DNA of 26,073 nt from CAZBWS01 sp964495705 (GTDB lineage: Bacteria > Pseudomonadota > Gammaproteobacteria > HTCC5015): contig CAZBWS010000032.1 of NCBI GenBank assembly GCA_964495705.1, forward strand, positions 1 to 26,073, given 5' to 3'. This document shows, in pieces, positions 6,607 through 12,892 of the stretch. Both the position numbers and the translations under genes were made by a program. The notes beneath the pieces are model-generated. The model ran no database searches, had not been told where the DNA came from, and saw only the letters and a list, made by a program, of their open reading frames with translations. Position 1 is the stretch's first letter, and each line of letters opens with the position of its first letter.

Positions 6607-7173
6607 ATGGCGACAAGCAAGACAGAAAATAGCAACGGTATGGTTGAACAGAGTACAGAAAATGTCGGTAAAATTCGCGACATTATCTTTGGCGCAAATA
6701 TGCGTGAATATGAAGAGCGCTTTGCGACCTTGGATGAGCAGCTTAATAAAGAAGTAAAACGGCTGCGTGACGAAACAGATAAACGCATGGATAAGTTTGA
6801 AGATTTCGTGAAATCTGAGCTAAGTAAATTAGCCGATAAACTAAGTCTTGAAAAGAAAGAGCGCTTAGAAGAAGAGAAGAGTATCGGAAACGATATGGTG
6901 TCTTTAGAAGATCGCATGACAACGGCGGTGGGTGATGTCGATGCTCAGCTGGGCCACGAAGCTCAAGAGATACGTGAAAGCTTGCGTGCTCAGGTGAAAG
7001 AACTGATGGATAGTATGCGCCAGTTGCAAGACGAGCTTTCAGATAACCTTAATAAGCAGTCCGGAAGTTTACGTGACAGTAAGGTTGATCGTGCAGGGCT
7101 TGCGGATATGTTCACTGAGCTCTCGATGCGTTTGACGGGTGACCTTGAGTTGCCGACCAGTCAAAAGAAATAA
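6607..7173 (+). CDS. Coiled-coil protein of GTPase/OmpA cluster
   Basis: 188 residues, strongly charged, with heptad-like repeats from about residue 35 to 155 (for example LDEQLNKEVKRLRDE and LEKKERLEEEK), predicting a long coiled coil. Just before it is a compact motif, IRDIIFGANMREYEERF (23-39), which looks like a conserved docking element. No signal peptide or membrane segment. It lies 15 bases after the response regulator and 2 bases before the OmpA-domain gene. I cannot assign a biochemical function; a scaffold linking the membrane OmpA protein, GTPase and kinases is a guess from position. I have an unverified recollection of similar FGxxMRxYxxRF proteins beside OmpA/GTPase genes in other bacteria such as cyanobacteria. 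Confidence 0.85.
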   Translation: MATSKTENSNGMVEQSTENVGKIRDIIFGANMREYEERFATLDEQLNKEVKRLRDETDKRMDKFEDFVKSELSKLADKLSLEKKERLEEEKSIGNDMVSLEDRMTTAVGDVDAQLGHEAQEIRESLRAQVKELMDSMRQLQDELSDNLNKQSGSLRDSKVDRAGLADMFTELSMRLTGDLELPTSQKK

Positions 7174-7175
7174 CG

Positions 7176-9053
7176 ATGAGTCAGTCTCAAGGTGCTGAGG
7201 CCACGCAAGAAAAGCCATTGACTGAGATAGAAGAGTTACGTCATCTATTGATCGGTCGAGAGACCGAGGTGCTCGCTGATTTGCGCAAACGCTTAGACGA
7301 CCCTGGGTTGCGCGCAGAAGAGTTAGCTTCGGTACTTGTACAAACTATCCGCATTAGCCAGGCTAATGGTGAAGATTTAGCGGGTGCAATCGAAGCCCCA
7401 GTACAAGAATGTATCAAGCAGTCGATTGAAAAAGACACCCAGTTTTTTGCCGATGCACTTTTCCCCATTATGGGGCCGGCGATACGTAGGGCAATTAATG
7501 AGTCACTTAAGTCACTCGTTCAGTCAATCAATGCCGCGGTAGAGAATAACTTATCTCCACAGAGTTTAAGTTGGCGCTGGGAAGCTAAAAAAACCGGTGT
7601 TCCCTATGGCGAGATTGTGCTTAAACACACCTTGGTTTATCGCGTAGAGCAGGTCTTATTAGTACAGCGCGATACGGGGCTGTTGGTACAACATATAGAG
7701 CGCCCAGATATCGAGTCCAAAGATGGTGATGCGGTGTCTGCCATGTTGACTGCTATTCAAGACTTTGTGCGTGACTCTTTTGCCCCCGAAGGTGAGCAAG
7801 GTGGAGATTTAGGTTCGGTGTCTGTCGGTGAACAGACGGTTTGGTTGGTCAATAGCCCTAGCTTTACGATGGCCTGTGTTATTCGTGGTATAGCTCCTGT
7901 GTCCTTACGTGTTGAGCTACAGACTATATTAGAAGATATCTTGCGCACGTACTCAAATGAACTAAATCAGTTTGAGGGCGATAGAGAGACCATGCAGGTA
8001 TTAGCGCCTGATTTGGAACGGTGTTTTGGTTATACGCAAACCAAGAGCCCCAAGCAGGAAGCTGAGGATGCCGAGTTTGTTGAAGTTACTGACTCGCCGA
8101 AGACAACTAGTAAAGCTGCTCAGGCGATCAAGGGGCTTGTTAAAAAACCCGCTTTATATATATTTCTGTTGCTGGTGGCTCTGGTTGTGTTTATTTGGGT
8201 ATCTTGGGTTCACTCAATTGAAAACGCAAAAAAAGATCAATTATTACAAGTATTAGAAGATGCCCCAGGCGTTTTAGTTACGAACTCGAGTTGGAAGCAA
8301 ATAAATTGGTATCACCCTGAGCGGCTATTGCGAATTGAGGGCTTACAAGATGAAAGCTTCAGCAATGCGGATAAGCTAGCAAAACAGCAATTAGACTACG
8401 AAGATGAGAATATTGATATTCGTATGCAACCTTATTTGTCGTTGGATAATAACGCTCAGTTGCAACGCGCAGAAAAATATCTACAGCCACCGAAGACGGT
8501 TCAGCTACACTTAAAGGCTGGACTGTTGAGCGCCTCAGGCTCTGCGCGGCCGAGTTGGTTTGACCAGTGGCAGGGCAGAACTTTACCCTTGCCCAATATT
8601 CACAGTATAGACCTGTCAGAGTTGCAGTTGGATTTACAAGTTGAACAGCAGGCCTTCGATCAGTTAAGAAGTACTTTGCAAGCTCATGTGTTTTATTTTA
8701 CAAATAGTCGCTCGGTGGCAGACGACTTTGCAGCCACGGGAGAAAGCGTAGTGGAAAAACTAAGACAACTTCATATCTTGTCGAAACAGCTTGGGCAGAA
8801 TTACGCTATACAATTAACCGCTTACTCTGACCATGTGGGCGGCGAAGCGCTAAATGCATCTGTGCGCCGCTTACGTGGCGAGCGAGTTAGAGATTTATTA
8901 CAAGATGCCGGCGTAGTGCATCGCTTAATGGTAAAAGATGGCGGCCCTCTAGGCGACGATCAAAATGGTGATGTTAATGCGCGCAGAGTTAATGTGGCTA
9001 TCATCCTAGAGCCTTCTGCTACTCAAGGAGGCGGTGAAGTAAATGGTATCTAA
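7176..9053 (+). CDS. Inner-membrane OmpA-domain protein with cytoplasmic roadblock-like region
   Basis: 625 residues. Residues 1-325 are hydrophilic and precede a single membrane segment (about 326-346, ALYIFLLLVALVVFIWVSWV). LVKKP in front of it predicts N-in/C-out topology. Within the cytoplasmic part, 145-275 contains VEQVLLVQRDTGLLVQH and AVSAMLTAIQDFVRDSF, whose pattern suggests a roadblock/longin-type fold, as used by GTPase regulators (inferred). The periplasmic part begins with a BON-like stretch (about 352-490: LEDAPGVLV, LRIEGLQD, VQLHLKAGLLSASGSA). It ends with an OmpA/MotB-type peptidoglycan-binding domain (about 500-615: LTAYSDHVGG, ARRVNVAI). There is no signal peptide or beta barrel, so this is not an outer-membrane porin. 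Its 3' end overlaps the GTPase gene by 11 bases. Confidence 0.88.
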   Translation: MSQSQGAEATQEKPLTEIEELRHLLIGRETEVLADLRKRLDDPGLRAEELASVLVQTIRISQANGEDLAGAIEAPVQECIKQSIEKDTQFFADALFPIMGPAIRRAINESLKSLVQSINAAVENNLSPQSLSWRWEAKKTGVPYGEIVLKHTLVYRVEQVLLVQRDTGLLVQHIERPDIESKDGDAVSAMLTAIQDFVRDSFAPEGEQGGDLGSVSVGEQTVWLVNSPSFTMACVIRGIAPVSLRVELQTILEDILRTYSNELNQFEGDRETMQVLAPDLERCFGYTQTKSPKQEAEDAEFVEVTDSPKTTSKAAQAIKGLVKKPALYIFLLLVALVVFIWVSWVHSIENAKKDQLLQVLEDAPGVLVTNSSWKQINWYHPERLLRIEGLQDESFSNADKLAKQQLDYEDENIDIRMQPYLSLDNNAQLQRAEKYLQPPKTVQLHLKAGLLSASGSARPSWFDQWQGRTLPLPNIHSIDLSELQLDLQVEQQAFDQLRSTLQAHVFYFTNSRSVADDFAATGESVVEKLRQLHILSKQLGQNYAIQLTAYSDHVGGEALNASVRRLRGERVRDLLQDAGVVHRLMVKDGGPLGDDQNGDVNARRVNVAIILEPSATQGGGEVNGI

Positions 9054-9540
9054 AAAAATATGTATGGTTGGCGATTTTGGCGTTGGAAAATCCAGTACTG
9101 TTGCGCGTTATGTGCAAAATGTGTTTTCTGAAAAATACCAGACGACAGTAGGTGTCAAAATTGATACCAAAGAAGTGTTGTTGCCTGATGGTCAGAGCCT
9201 GAAAATGGTGTTGTGGGATATTGCGGGCACTGACAACTTAAAACAGATGAATGCGAATTATTTACGCGGTGCTGCAGGCTATTTGTTGATAGCTGATGGT
9301 ACACGGGCAGAGACGTTGGAAACGGCGCTAGAGCTTAAGAAGCAAATAGACACCGTAGCGGGGGATATTCCCTTTGTTGGCTTATTGAATAAGGCCGATT
9401 TAGTTGACGACTGGGAAATTCCAGAAAGTCAGTATGAAGGGTTACTCGCTCGCTCTTGGCAGTTTTATAAAACCAGCGCCTTGGATGGCGCTAATATTGA
9501 ACAGGCGTTCTCAGATTTGGCGCTAAAGGTTATTGGCTAA
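9043..9540 (+). CDS. Rab/Ras-like small GTPase
   Basis: A 165-residue cytoplasmic small GTPase. G1 is GDFGVGKS (10-17); switch I is YQTTVGV (32-38) with Thr34/Thr35; G3 is WDIAGTD (58-64); G4 is NKAD (116-119); G5 is TSAL (144-147). The family's catalytic glutamine after DxxG (Ras Gln61) is replaced by Thr63, which predicts slow intrinsic hydrolysis and dependence on a regulator. There is no C-terminal cysteine motif for lipidation. The gene overlaps the OmpA-protein gene by 11 bases, and AAGGAGG lies upstream at 9025-9031. The overlap and the roadblock-like domain of that neighbour suggest a GTPase/regulator pair similar in principle to MglA/MglB (inference). Confidence 0.92.
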   Translation: MVSKKICMVGDFGVGKSSTVARYVQNVFSEKYQTTVGVKIDTKEVLLPDGQSLKMVLWDIAGTDNLKQMNANYLRGAAGYLLIADGTRAETLETALELKKQIDTVAGDIPFVGLLNKADLVDDWEIPESQYEGLLARSWQFYKTSALDGANIEQAFSDLALKVIG

Positions 9541-11090
9541 TGGATGCCTTGCCAGATTTAGTTCTGGACTATCTGCAGGAAAACGTTTCTGATCTCTTAT
9601 CACCTGCCTGTCTTTGTGTAGATAACTCGGGTGGCTTGCTGGGCTGGAGCGGGGCAGTGGAAGCCTACTCCTTTACTGAATTAAAGAGTGGTCAAAGCAT
9701 AGAAAGCTTGATTCCCTTGGTGGTCGGGCTTGATGATGTTGAGGAAGCCATGGTGTTTCCCCTTATCGGTTTGGCTGAGAATATTGTGGTGAATATTCAT
9801 GTCTTGCCGCGCAAGGCGGGGGGCTTATATGTATTGCTATTAGACGCTATGGATGAGCACAATAGCCAACAGGTTTATCAGCAAAAAGCGAATGAAGTGC
9901 AGCTGCTGAACGCGCGTTTGAAAAAGGTCTTGCATCAGCTGGAAAAAACCCAAGCGGAACTCGAGCAAAAAAAGGCAGAGGCAGAAGAGGCGAGTCGCCT
10001 TAAAAGCCGCTTTATTGCGGGTATGTCCCATGAATTTCGCACACCGCTGACATCTATTATGGGCTACACGGAAATGCTGCAAAAAGGCATGCTCGATAGC
10101 CAGCAACTCAATGTGGCGAGCCAGTCTATTGCATCGGGTGCTCAGCATTTGATGTCACTCATCGACAATGTTTTAGACCAAGCGCGCTTTGCAGTGGGTG
10201 AAATGGCCTTGCACAATGACCCTGTTGACCTTGTCGTATTAATGGCAGAGATACAGTTTATGTTTGCCCCTTTGGCGGAGCAAAGGGGTTTGAATTTAAC
10301 CTTGCACAGCAGCTTGCCAAGTCCTTGTTGGGTAGAAGTGGATGGAATGCGCCTGCGCCAGCTTTTGATTAATTTGTGTAATAACGCGATTAAATATACG
10401 GATGAAGGCGCTGTTAGTTTGTCGAGTAGCTATGCGGATGGCCAGTTCGTTTTTGCTGTAAAGGATACGGGGCCAGGTATTGCAGAGCAGGAGCAGGCCT
10501 CTATCTTTAATGCTTTCCACCGAGTTTCTGATCAATCAACTAAGCAAGGAGCAGGCCTGGGGTTGGCTATTAGTCAGCAAATTTTAGAAATGATGGGCGG
10601 TGGCTTGACCCTAGCGTCACGTTTGGGAGAGGGGTCTGAATTTACCTTGAGTGTGCCTGTGCCTAGTTTGTCAGAGCAGCATAGGCACACTGATATAAAT
10701 GCAGGCGTTGTAAAGCAGGCTGAGGCGGCAACCGTTTTGGTGGCCGAAGATAACCCTGATGTGGTGCAGCTAGTAGAGCTGTTTTTGCAAAGTGGGGGCT
10801 ATGAGGTGCTTATTGCCAATACAGGGCAGTCTGCGATTGACTTGGCTGTGCAGCATAATCCAGACCTAATATTAATGGATATGAATATGCCCGTGTTAGA
10901 CGGTTATGCGGCAGTGAAACAGCTGAGGGAAAAGGGTTTTGCCCAGCCCGTTTTGGCCTTGACCGCTTCTCCTGCACCGCAAGATAAGGAGCGGGCCTTA
11001 GCCTCAGGCTGTAACAGTTATTTACTTAAGCCTATTGCTATGGATGAGCTACTATCTAAGGTGAATGAATACTTGGCTATGGATGAATAA
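9540..11090 (+). CDS. Soluble hybrid histidine kinase (PAS-like, HisKA, HATPase, receiver)
   Basis: 516 residues without membrane segments. Residues 1-105 form a PAS-like sensor region (CLCVDNSGGLLGWSG). A coiled-coil linker follows (about 112-155). HisKA carries the phosphorylatable His164 in SHEFRTPL. The ATPase domain has the N box NLCNNAIKY (278-286), G1 DTGPGI and G2 GAGLGLAI. The C-terminal receiver (about 395-515) has phosphoacceptor Asp447 (LILMDMNMP) and LLKP. The start overlaps the GTPase stop as TAATG, and the stop abuts the next ATG. This layout predicts a His-Asp-His-Asp relay: this kinase, the Hpt encoded next, then the OmpR regulator at 5890. Cytoplasmic location implies an internal cue or signalling through the membrane OmpA protein or GTPase. 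Confidence 0.94.
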   Translation: MDALPDLVLDYLQENVSDLLSPACLCVDNSGGLLGWSGAVEAYSFTELKSGQSIESLIPLVVGLDDVEEAMVFPLIGLAENIVVNIHVLPRKAGGLYVLLLDAMDEHNSQQVYQQKANEVQLLNARLKKVLHQLEKTQAELEQKKAEAEEASRLKSRFIAGMSHEFRTPLTSIMGYTEMLQKGMLDSQQLNVASQSIASGAQHLMSLIDNVLDQARFAVGEMALHNDPVDLVVLMAEIQFMFAPLAEQRGLNLTLHSSLPSPCWVEVDGMRLRQLLINLCNNAIKYTDEGAVSLSSSYADGQFVFAVKDTGPGIAEQEQASIFNAFHRVSDQSTKQGAGLGLAISQQILEMMGGGLTLASRLGEGSEFTLSVPVPSLSEQHRHTDINAGVVKQAEAATVLVAEDNPDVVQLVELFLQSGGYEVLIANTGQSAIDLAVQHNPDLILMDMNMPVLDGYAAVKQLREKGFAQPVLALTASPAPQDKERALASGCNSYLLKPIAMDELLSKVNEYLAMDE

Positions 11091-11426
11091 ATGGTAGAAC
11101 TTAGTCCCCAAGCGCAAATACGACTTCAGCAGATGCGAGATAACTATAAGCAGTCCCTGCCCAACAAAAAAGCTGAGCTTGAGGCGAGCTGGGCGGCTTG
11201 TATGCAGGCAAGTTGGCAAGGTGAATGTGTGGCAGAGCTGAAGGGCTTGGCGCATAAGCTCGGTGGTTCAGCAGGTTTATATGGTTTTGATGAGCTAGGT
11301 AAGGCGGCAAGAGCCCTAGATTTAGGCTTGTCGATGGATGCTGATGCACTAGATAAAGTATGTGTAGCGCCTATATTAGCACTGATGGTACAGCTTGAGT
11401 CACAATTTAGTATCGCTTTAAGTTAA
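11091..11426 (+). CDS. Histidine phosphotransfer (Hpt) protein
   Basis: 111 residues, helical. The canonical Hpt motif LAHKLGGSAGLYGF gives phosphoacceptor His55 with the conserved Lys57, Gly58 and downstream Gly-Phe; LGKAARALD completes the second helix. The ATG follows the hybrid kinase stop with no gap (TAAATG), so the two are very probably co-translated and the Hpt takes phosphate from Asp447 of that kinase. It is the last gene of the cluster. The spacer to carA then holds regulatory structure rather than a clear terminator directly after this stop. Confidence 0.92.
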   Translation: MVELSPQAQIRLQQMRDNYKQSLPNKKAELEASWAACMQASWQGECVAELKGLAHKLGGSAGLYGFDELGKAARALDLGLSMDADALDKVCVAPILALMVQLESQFSIALS

Positions 11427-11454
11427 TAATAGAGGGAAAACCGTGTAATTTCGA

Positions 11455-11484
11455 TTTACATGCCTAGGGTTTTTAGCGTAAAAT
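11455..11484 (+). promoter_or_regulatory. Candidate carAB promoter
   Basis: TTTACA (11455-11460), an 18-base spacer, then TAAAAT (11479-11484). This is a fair sigma-70 match. Transcription would begin near 11490, within the leader structure described next. Not the only possibility, as readthrough from the Hpt gene is also conceivable. Confidence 0.4.
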
Positions 11485-11489
11485 TCCCG

Positions 11490-11580
11490 TCCAGATTTTA
11501 GCCAATTCATTTGGCTCGCCAAACGGGAATAGCTTAGCTGCTTTTCCCGTTTTTCATGTCCGTCTTCAGGAAAATCTGGA
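11490..11580 (+). promoter_or_regulatory. Structured carA leader with mutually exclusive pairings
   Basis: Three perfect complementarities occupy this spacer. The arms attcccgt (11483-11490) and acgggaat (11523-11530) pair over 8 bp. The same downstream arm, as aaacgggaa (11521-11529), pairs alternatively with ttcccgttt (11544-11552). A long-range 10-bp helix joins tccagatttt (11490-11499) to aaaatctgga (11571-11580). A small gccaa/ttggc hairpin (11501-11515) sits between. The long-range helix would cover GGA of a GGAG ribosome binding site (11578-11581). Competing pairings upstream of a pyrimidine/arginine biosynthetic operon suggest attenuation or translational control. This is inference from sequence only. 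Confidence 0.5.
11521..11554 (+). terminator. Intrinsic terminator-like hairpin in carA leader
   Basis: A 9-bp perfect stem, aaacgggaa / ttcccgttt, closes a 14-base loop that contains a further agct palindrome, and runs into five T residues (11550-11554). It could end transcription of the signalling cluster, or act as the attenuator of carAB. Confidence 0.5.
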
Positions 11581-11596
11581 GCGGCGGTGAGTCTAA

Positions 11597-11647
11597 ATGG
11601 CTGTCGGAGGCGATTTTGCCCCCCTCAACTGTCGGAGTTTCGCTTGA
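11597..11647 (+). CDS. Possible leader minigene overlapping carA start
   Basis: A 16-codon reading frame (MAVGGDFAPLNCRSFA), preceded by GGTGAG (11586-11591) five bases before its ATG. Its TGA overlaps the carA TTG as TTGA. The arrangement would allow translational coupling to carA. Such a short frame can occur by chance, and it has no run of regulatory codons such as arginine, so confidence is low. Confidence 0.25.
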   Translation: MAVGGDFAPLNCRSFA

Positions 11648-12795
11648 GCACACCAGCCCTGCTTGTATTAGAAGATGGTAGTATTTTCCACGGCCTATCC
11701 ATTGGCGCCGAGGGTACTACTGACAATGCCGCATCAACCGTCGGCGAGGTGGTATTTAATACCGCTATGACGGGTTATCAGGAAATCCTGACTGATCCCT
11801 CTTATTCCCGCCAAATAGTCACACTGACCTATCCGCATATTGGTAATGTAGGCGTTAACGCCGACGACGCCGAGTCCGATAGCGTGCATGCTGCAGGTTT
11901 GATTATTCGTGACCTGCCGCGCCTGGCGAGTAGCTGGAGAAAGGAGTTATCACTGGGTGACTATTTAAAACAGCATAATATTGTTGCCATTGCTGACATC
12001 GATACCCGCCGCCTGACCCGCATCTTGCGGGATAAAGGCGCGCAAAATGGCTGCATTATCGCTGGGGAAGCCGAAGTAGAGTCGGCGTTGCAGCAGGCTA
12101 AAGCCTTCCCAGGCCTAAAAGGTATGGACTTGGCTAAAGAAGTCACTACGGCCGAGATGCACGAATGGACGCAGGGCAGCTGGGATTTAATTGAGCAGGG
12201 GCATATTGAAAAAGCGGCTGATGCTCAGTTCCATGTAGTTGCCTATGACTTTGGCGTGAAGAGCAATATCTTACGTATGTTGGCGGACCGCGGCTGCAAG
12301 CTGACGGTTGTGCCTGCGAAAACCCCCGCAGCTGATGTATTGGCAATGCAGCCCGATGGTGTGTTTTTATCCAATGGCCCAGGTGATCCAGAGCCCTGTG
12401 ATTATGCCATTGCGGCTATTAAGACGATTTTAGAGACAGATATTCCGGTGTTTGGTATCTGCCTAGGTCATCAGTTATTAGCCTTGGCCTCGGGTGCGAA
12501 GACGGTGAAAATGAAATTTGGTCATCACGGTGCTAACCACCCAGTGCAGGACCTTGAGACTAAGGTTGTGATGATCACCAGTCAAAACCACGGCTTTGCG
12601 GTTGATGAGGAAAGTTTGCCCGCTAACCTGAAAGCTACACATCGCTCCTTGTTTGATGGCACGCTACAAGGTATTCACCGCACGGATAAGCCTGCGTTTA
12701 GCTTCCAGGGTCACCCTGAAGCCAGCCCAGGCCCACGTGATGTGGCACCGTTGTTTGATCATTTCATTGATCTAATTAAACAAAGCAAAAAATAG
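11644..12795 (+). CDS. carA: Carbamoyl-phosphate synthase small subunit
   Basis: Glutaminase subunit that releases ammonia from glutamine for carbamoyl phosphate synthesis by CarB, feeding arginine and pyrimidine pathways. From the TTG at 11644 the protein is 383 residues, close to the E. coli 382. The class I amidotransferase triad is visible: Cys273 in GICLGHQ, and His357 and Glu359 in GHPEASPGP. The N-terminal domain contains GEVVFNTAMTGYQEILTDPSY, a hallmark of CarA. TTG is chosen because STPALLVLEDGSIFHG is where homologues begin and CGGAG (11633-11637) lies six bases upstream. An in-frame GTG at 11587, also with GGAG upstream, would add 19 residues without family similarity. carB follows after 97 bases containing a strong hairpin. 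Confidence 0.96.
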   Translation: MSTPALLVLEDGSIFHGLSIGAEGTTDNAASTVGEVVFNTAMTGYQEILTDPSYSRQIVTLTYPHIGNVGVNADDAESDSVHAAGLIIRDLPRLASSWRKELSLGDYLKQHNIVAIADIDTRRLTRILRDKGAQNGCIIAGEAEVESALQQAKAFPGLKGMDLAKEVTTAEMHEWTQGSWDLIEQGHIEKAADAQFHVVAYDFGVKSNILRMLADRGCKLTVVPAKTPAADVLAMQPDGVFLSNGPGDPEPCDYAIAAIKTILETDIPVFGICLGHQLLALASGAKTVKMKFGHHGANHPVQDLETKVVMITSQNHGFAVDEESLPANLKATHRSLFDGTLQGIHRTDKPAFSFQGHPEASPGPRDVAPLFDHFIDLIKQSKK

Positions 12796-12798
12796 TTA

Positions 12799-12841
12799 AT
12801 GCGGATAGGCCGAAACGGATTGAGTTTCGGCCTATCCGCAT
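12799..12841. repeat. 18-bp perfect hairpin between carA and carB
   Basis: The arms atgcggataggccgaaac (12799-12816) and gtttcggcctatccgcat (12824-12841) are perfectly complementary around a ggattga loop. The outer 12 bases are the recurring intergenic motif, present here as an inverted pair. No T-run follows, so it is not a standard terminator. In the carAB transcript it would form a very stable structure that could protect the upstream mRNA or set the carA:carB ratio. Confidence 0.85.
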
Positions 12842-12862
12842 CAGTAGAATTTAAAAAACTAA

Positions 12863-12872
12863 GCGGATAGCC
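12863..12872 (+). repeat. Intergenic motif GCGGATAGCC, partial copy
   Basis: A ten-base match to the motif (preceded by aa instead of at), 21 bases after the carA-carB hairpin and 20 bases before the carB ATG. Confidence 0.4.
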
Positions 12873-12892
12873 GTATTCGCCGTGAGAGATAT

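Noticed and set aside
7176..9053. Outer-membrane OmpA porin
   Set aside because: There is no signal peptide or beta-barrel region; a central membrane helix and a large N-terminal cytoplasmic part make it an inner-membrane protein with only the OmpA C-terminal domain.
9840..10148. Minus-strand open frame opposite the hybrid kinase
   Set aside because: It mirrors the HisKA region and its composition is an antisense artefact.
11587..11643. GTG start adding 19 residues to CarA
   Set aside because: Although GGAG precedes it, CarA homologues begin at the STPALL region and the added residues are arginine- and cysteine-rich with no family similarity; kept as an alternative only.
11828..11838. cctatccgcat, a match to the inverted motif
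   Set aside because: It encodes the conserved Tyr-Pro-His of CarA (TYPHIGN), so it is a coding coincidence.
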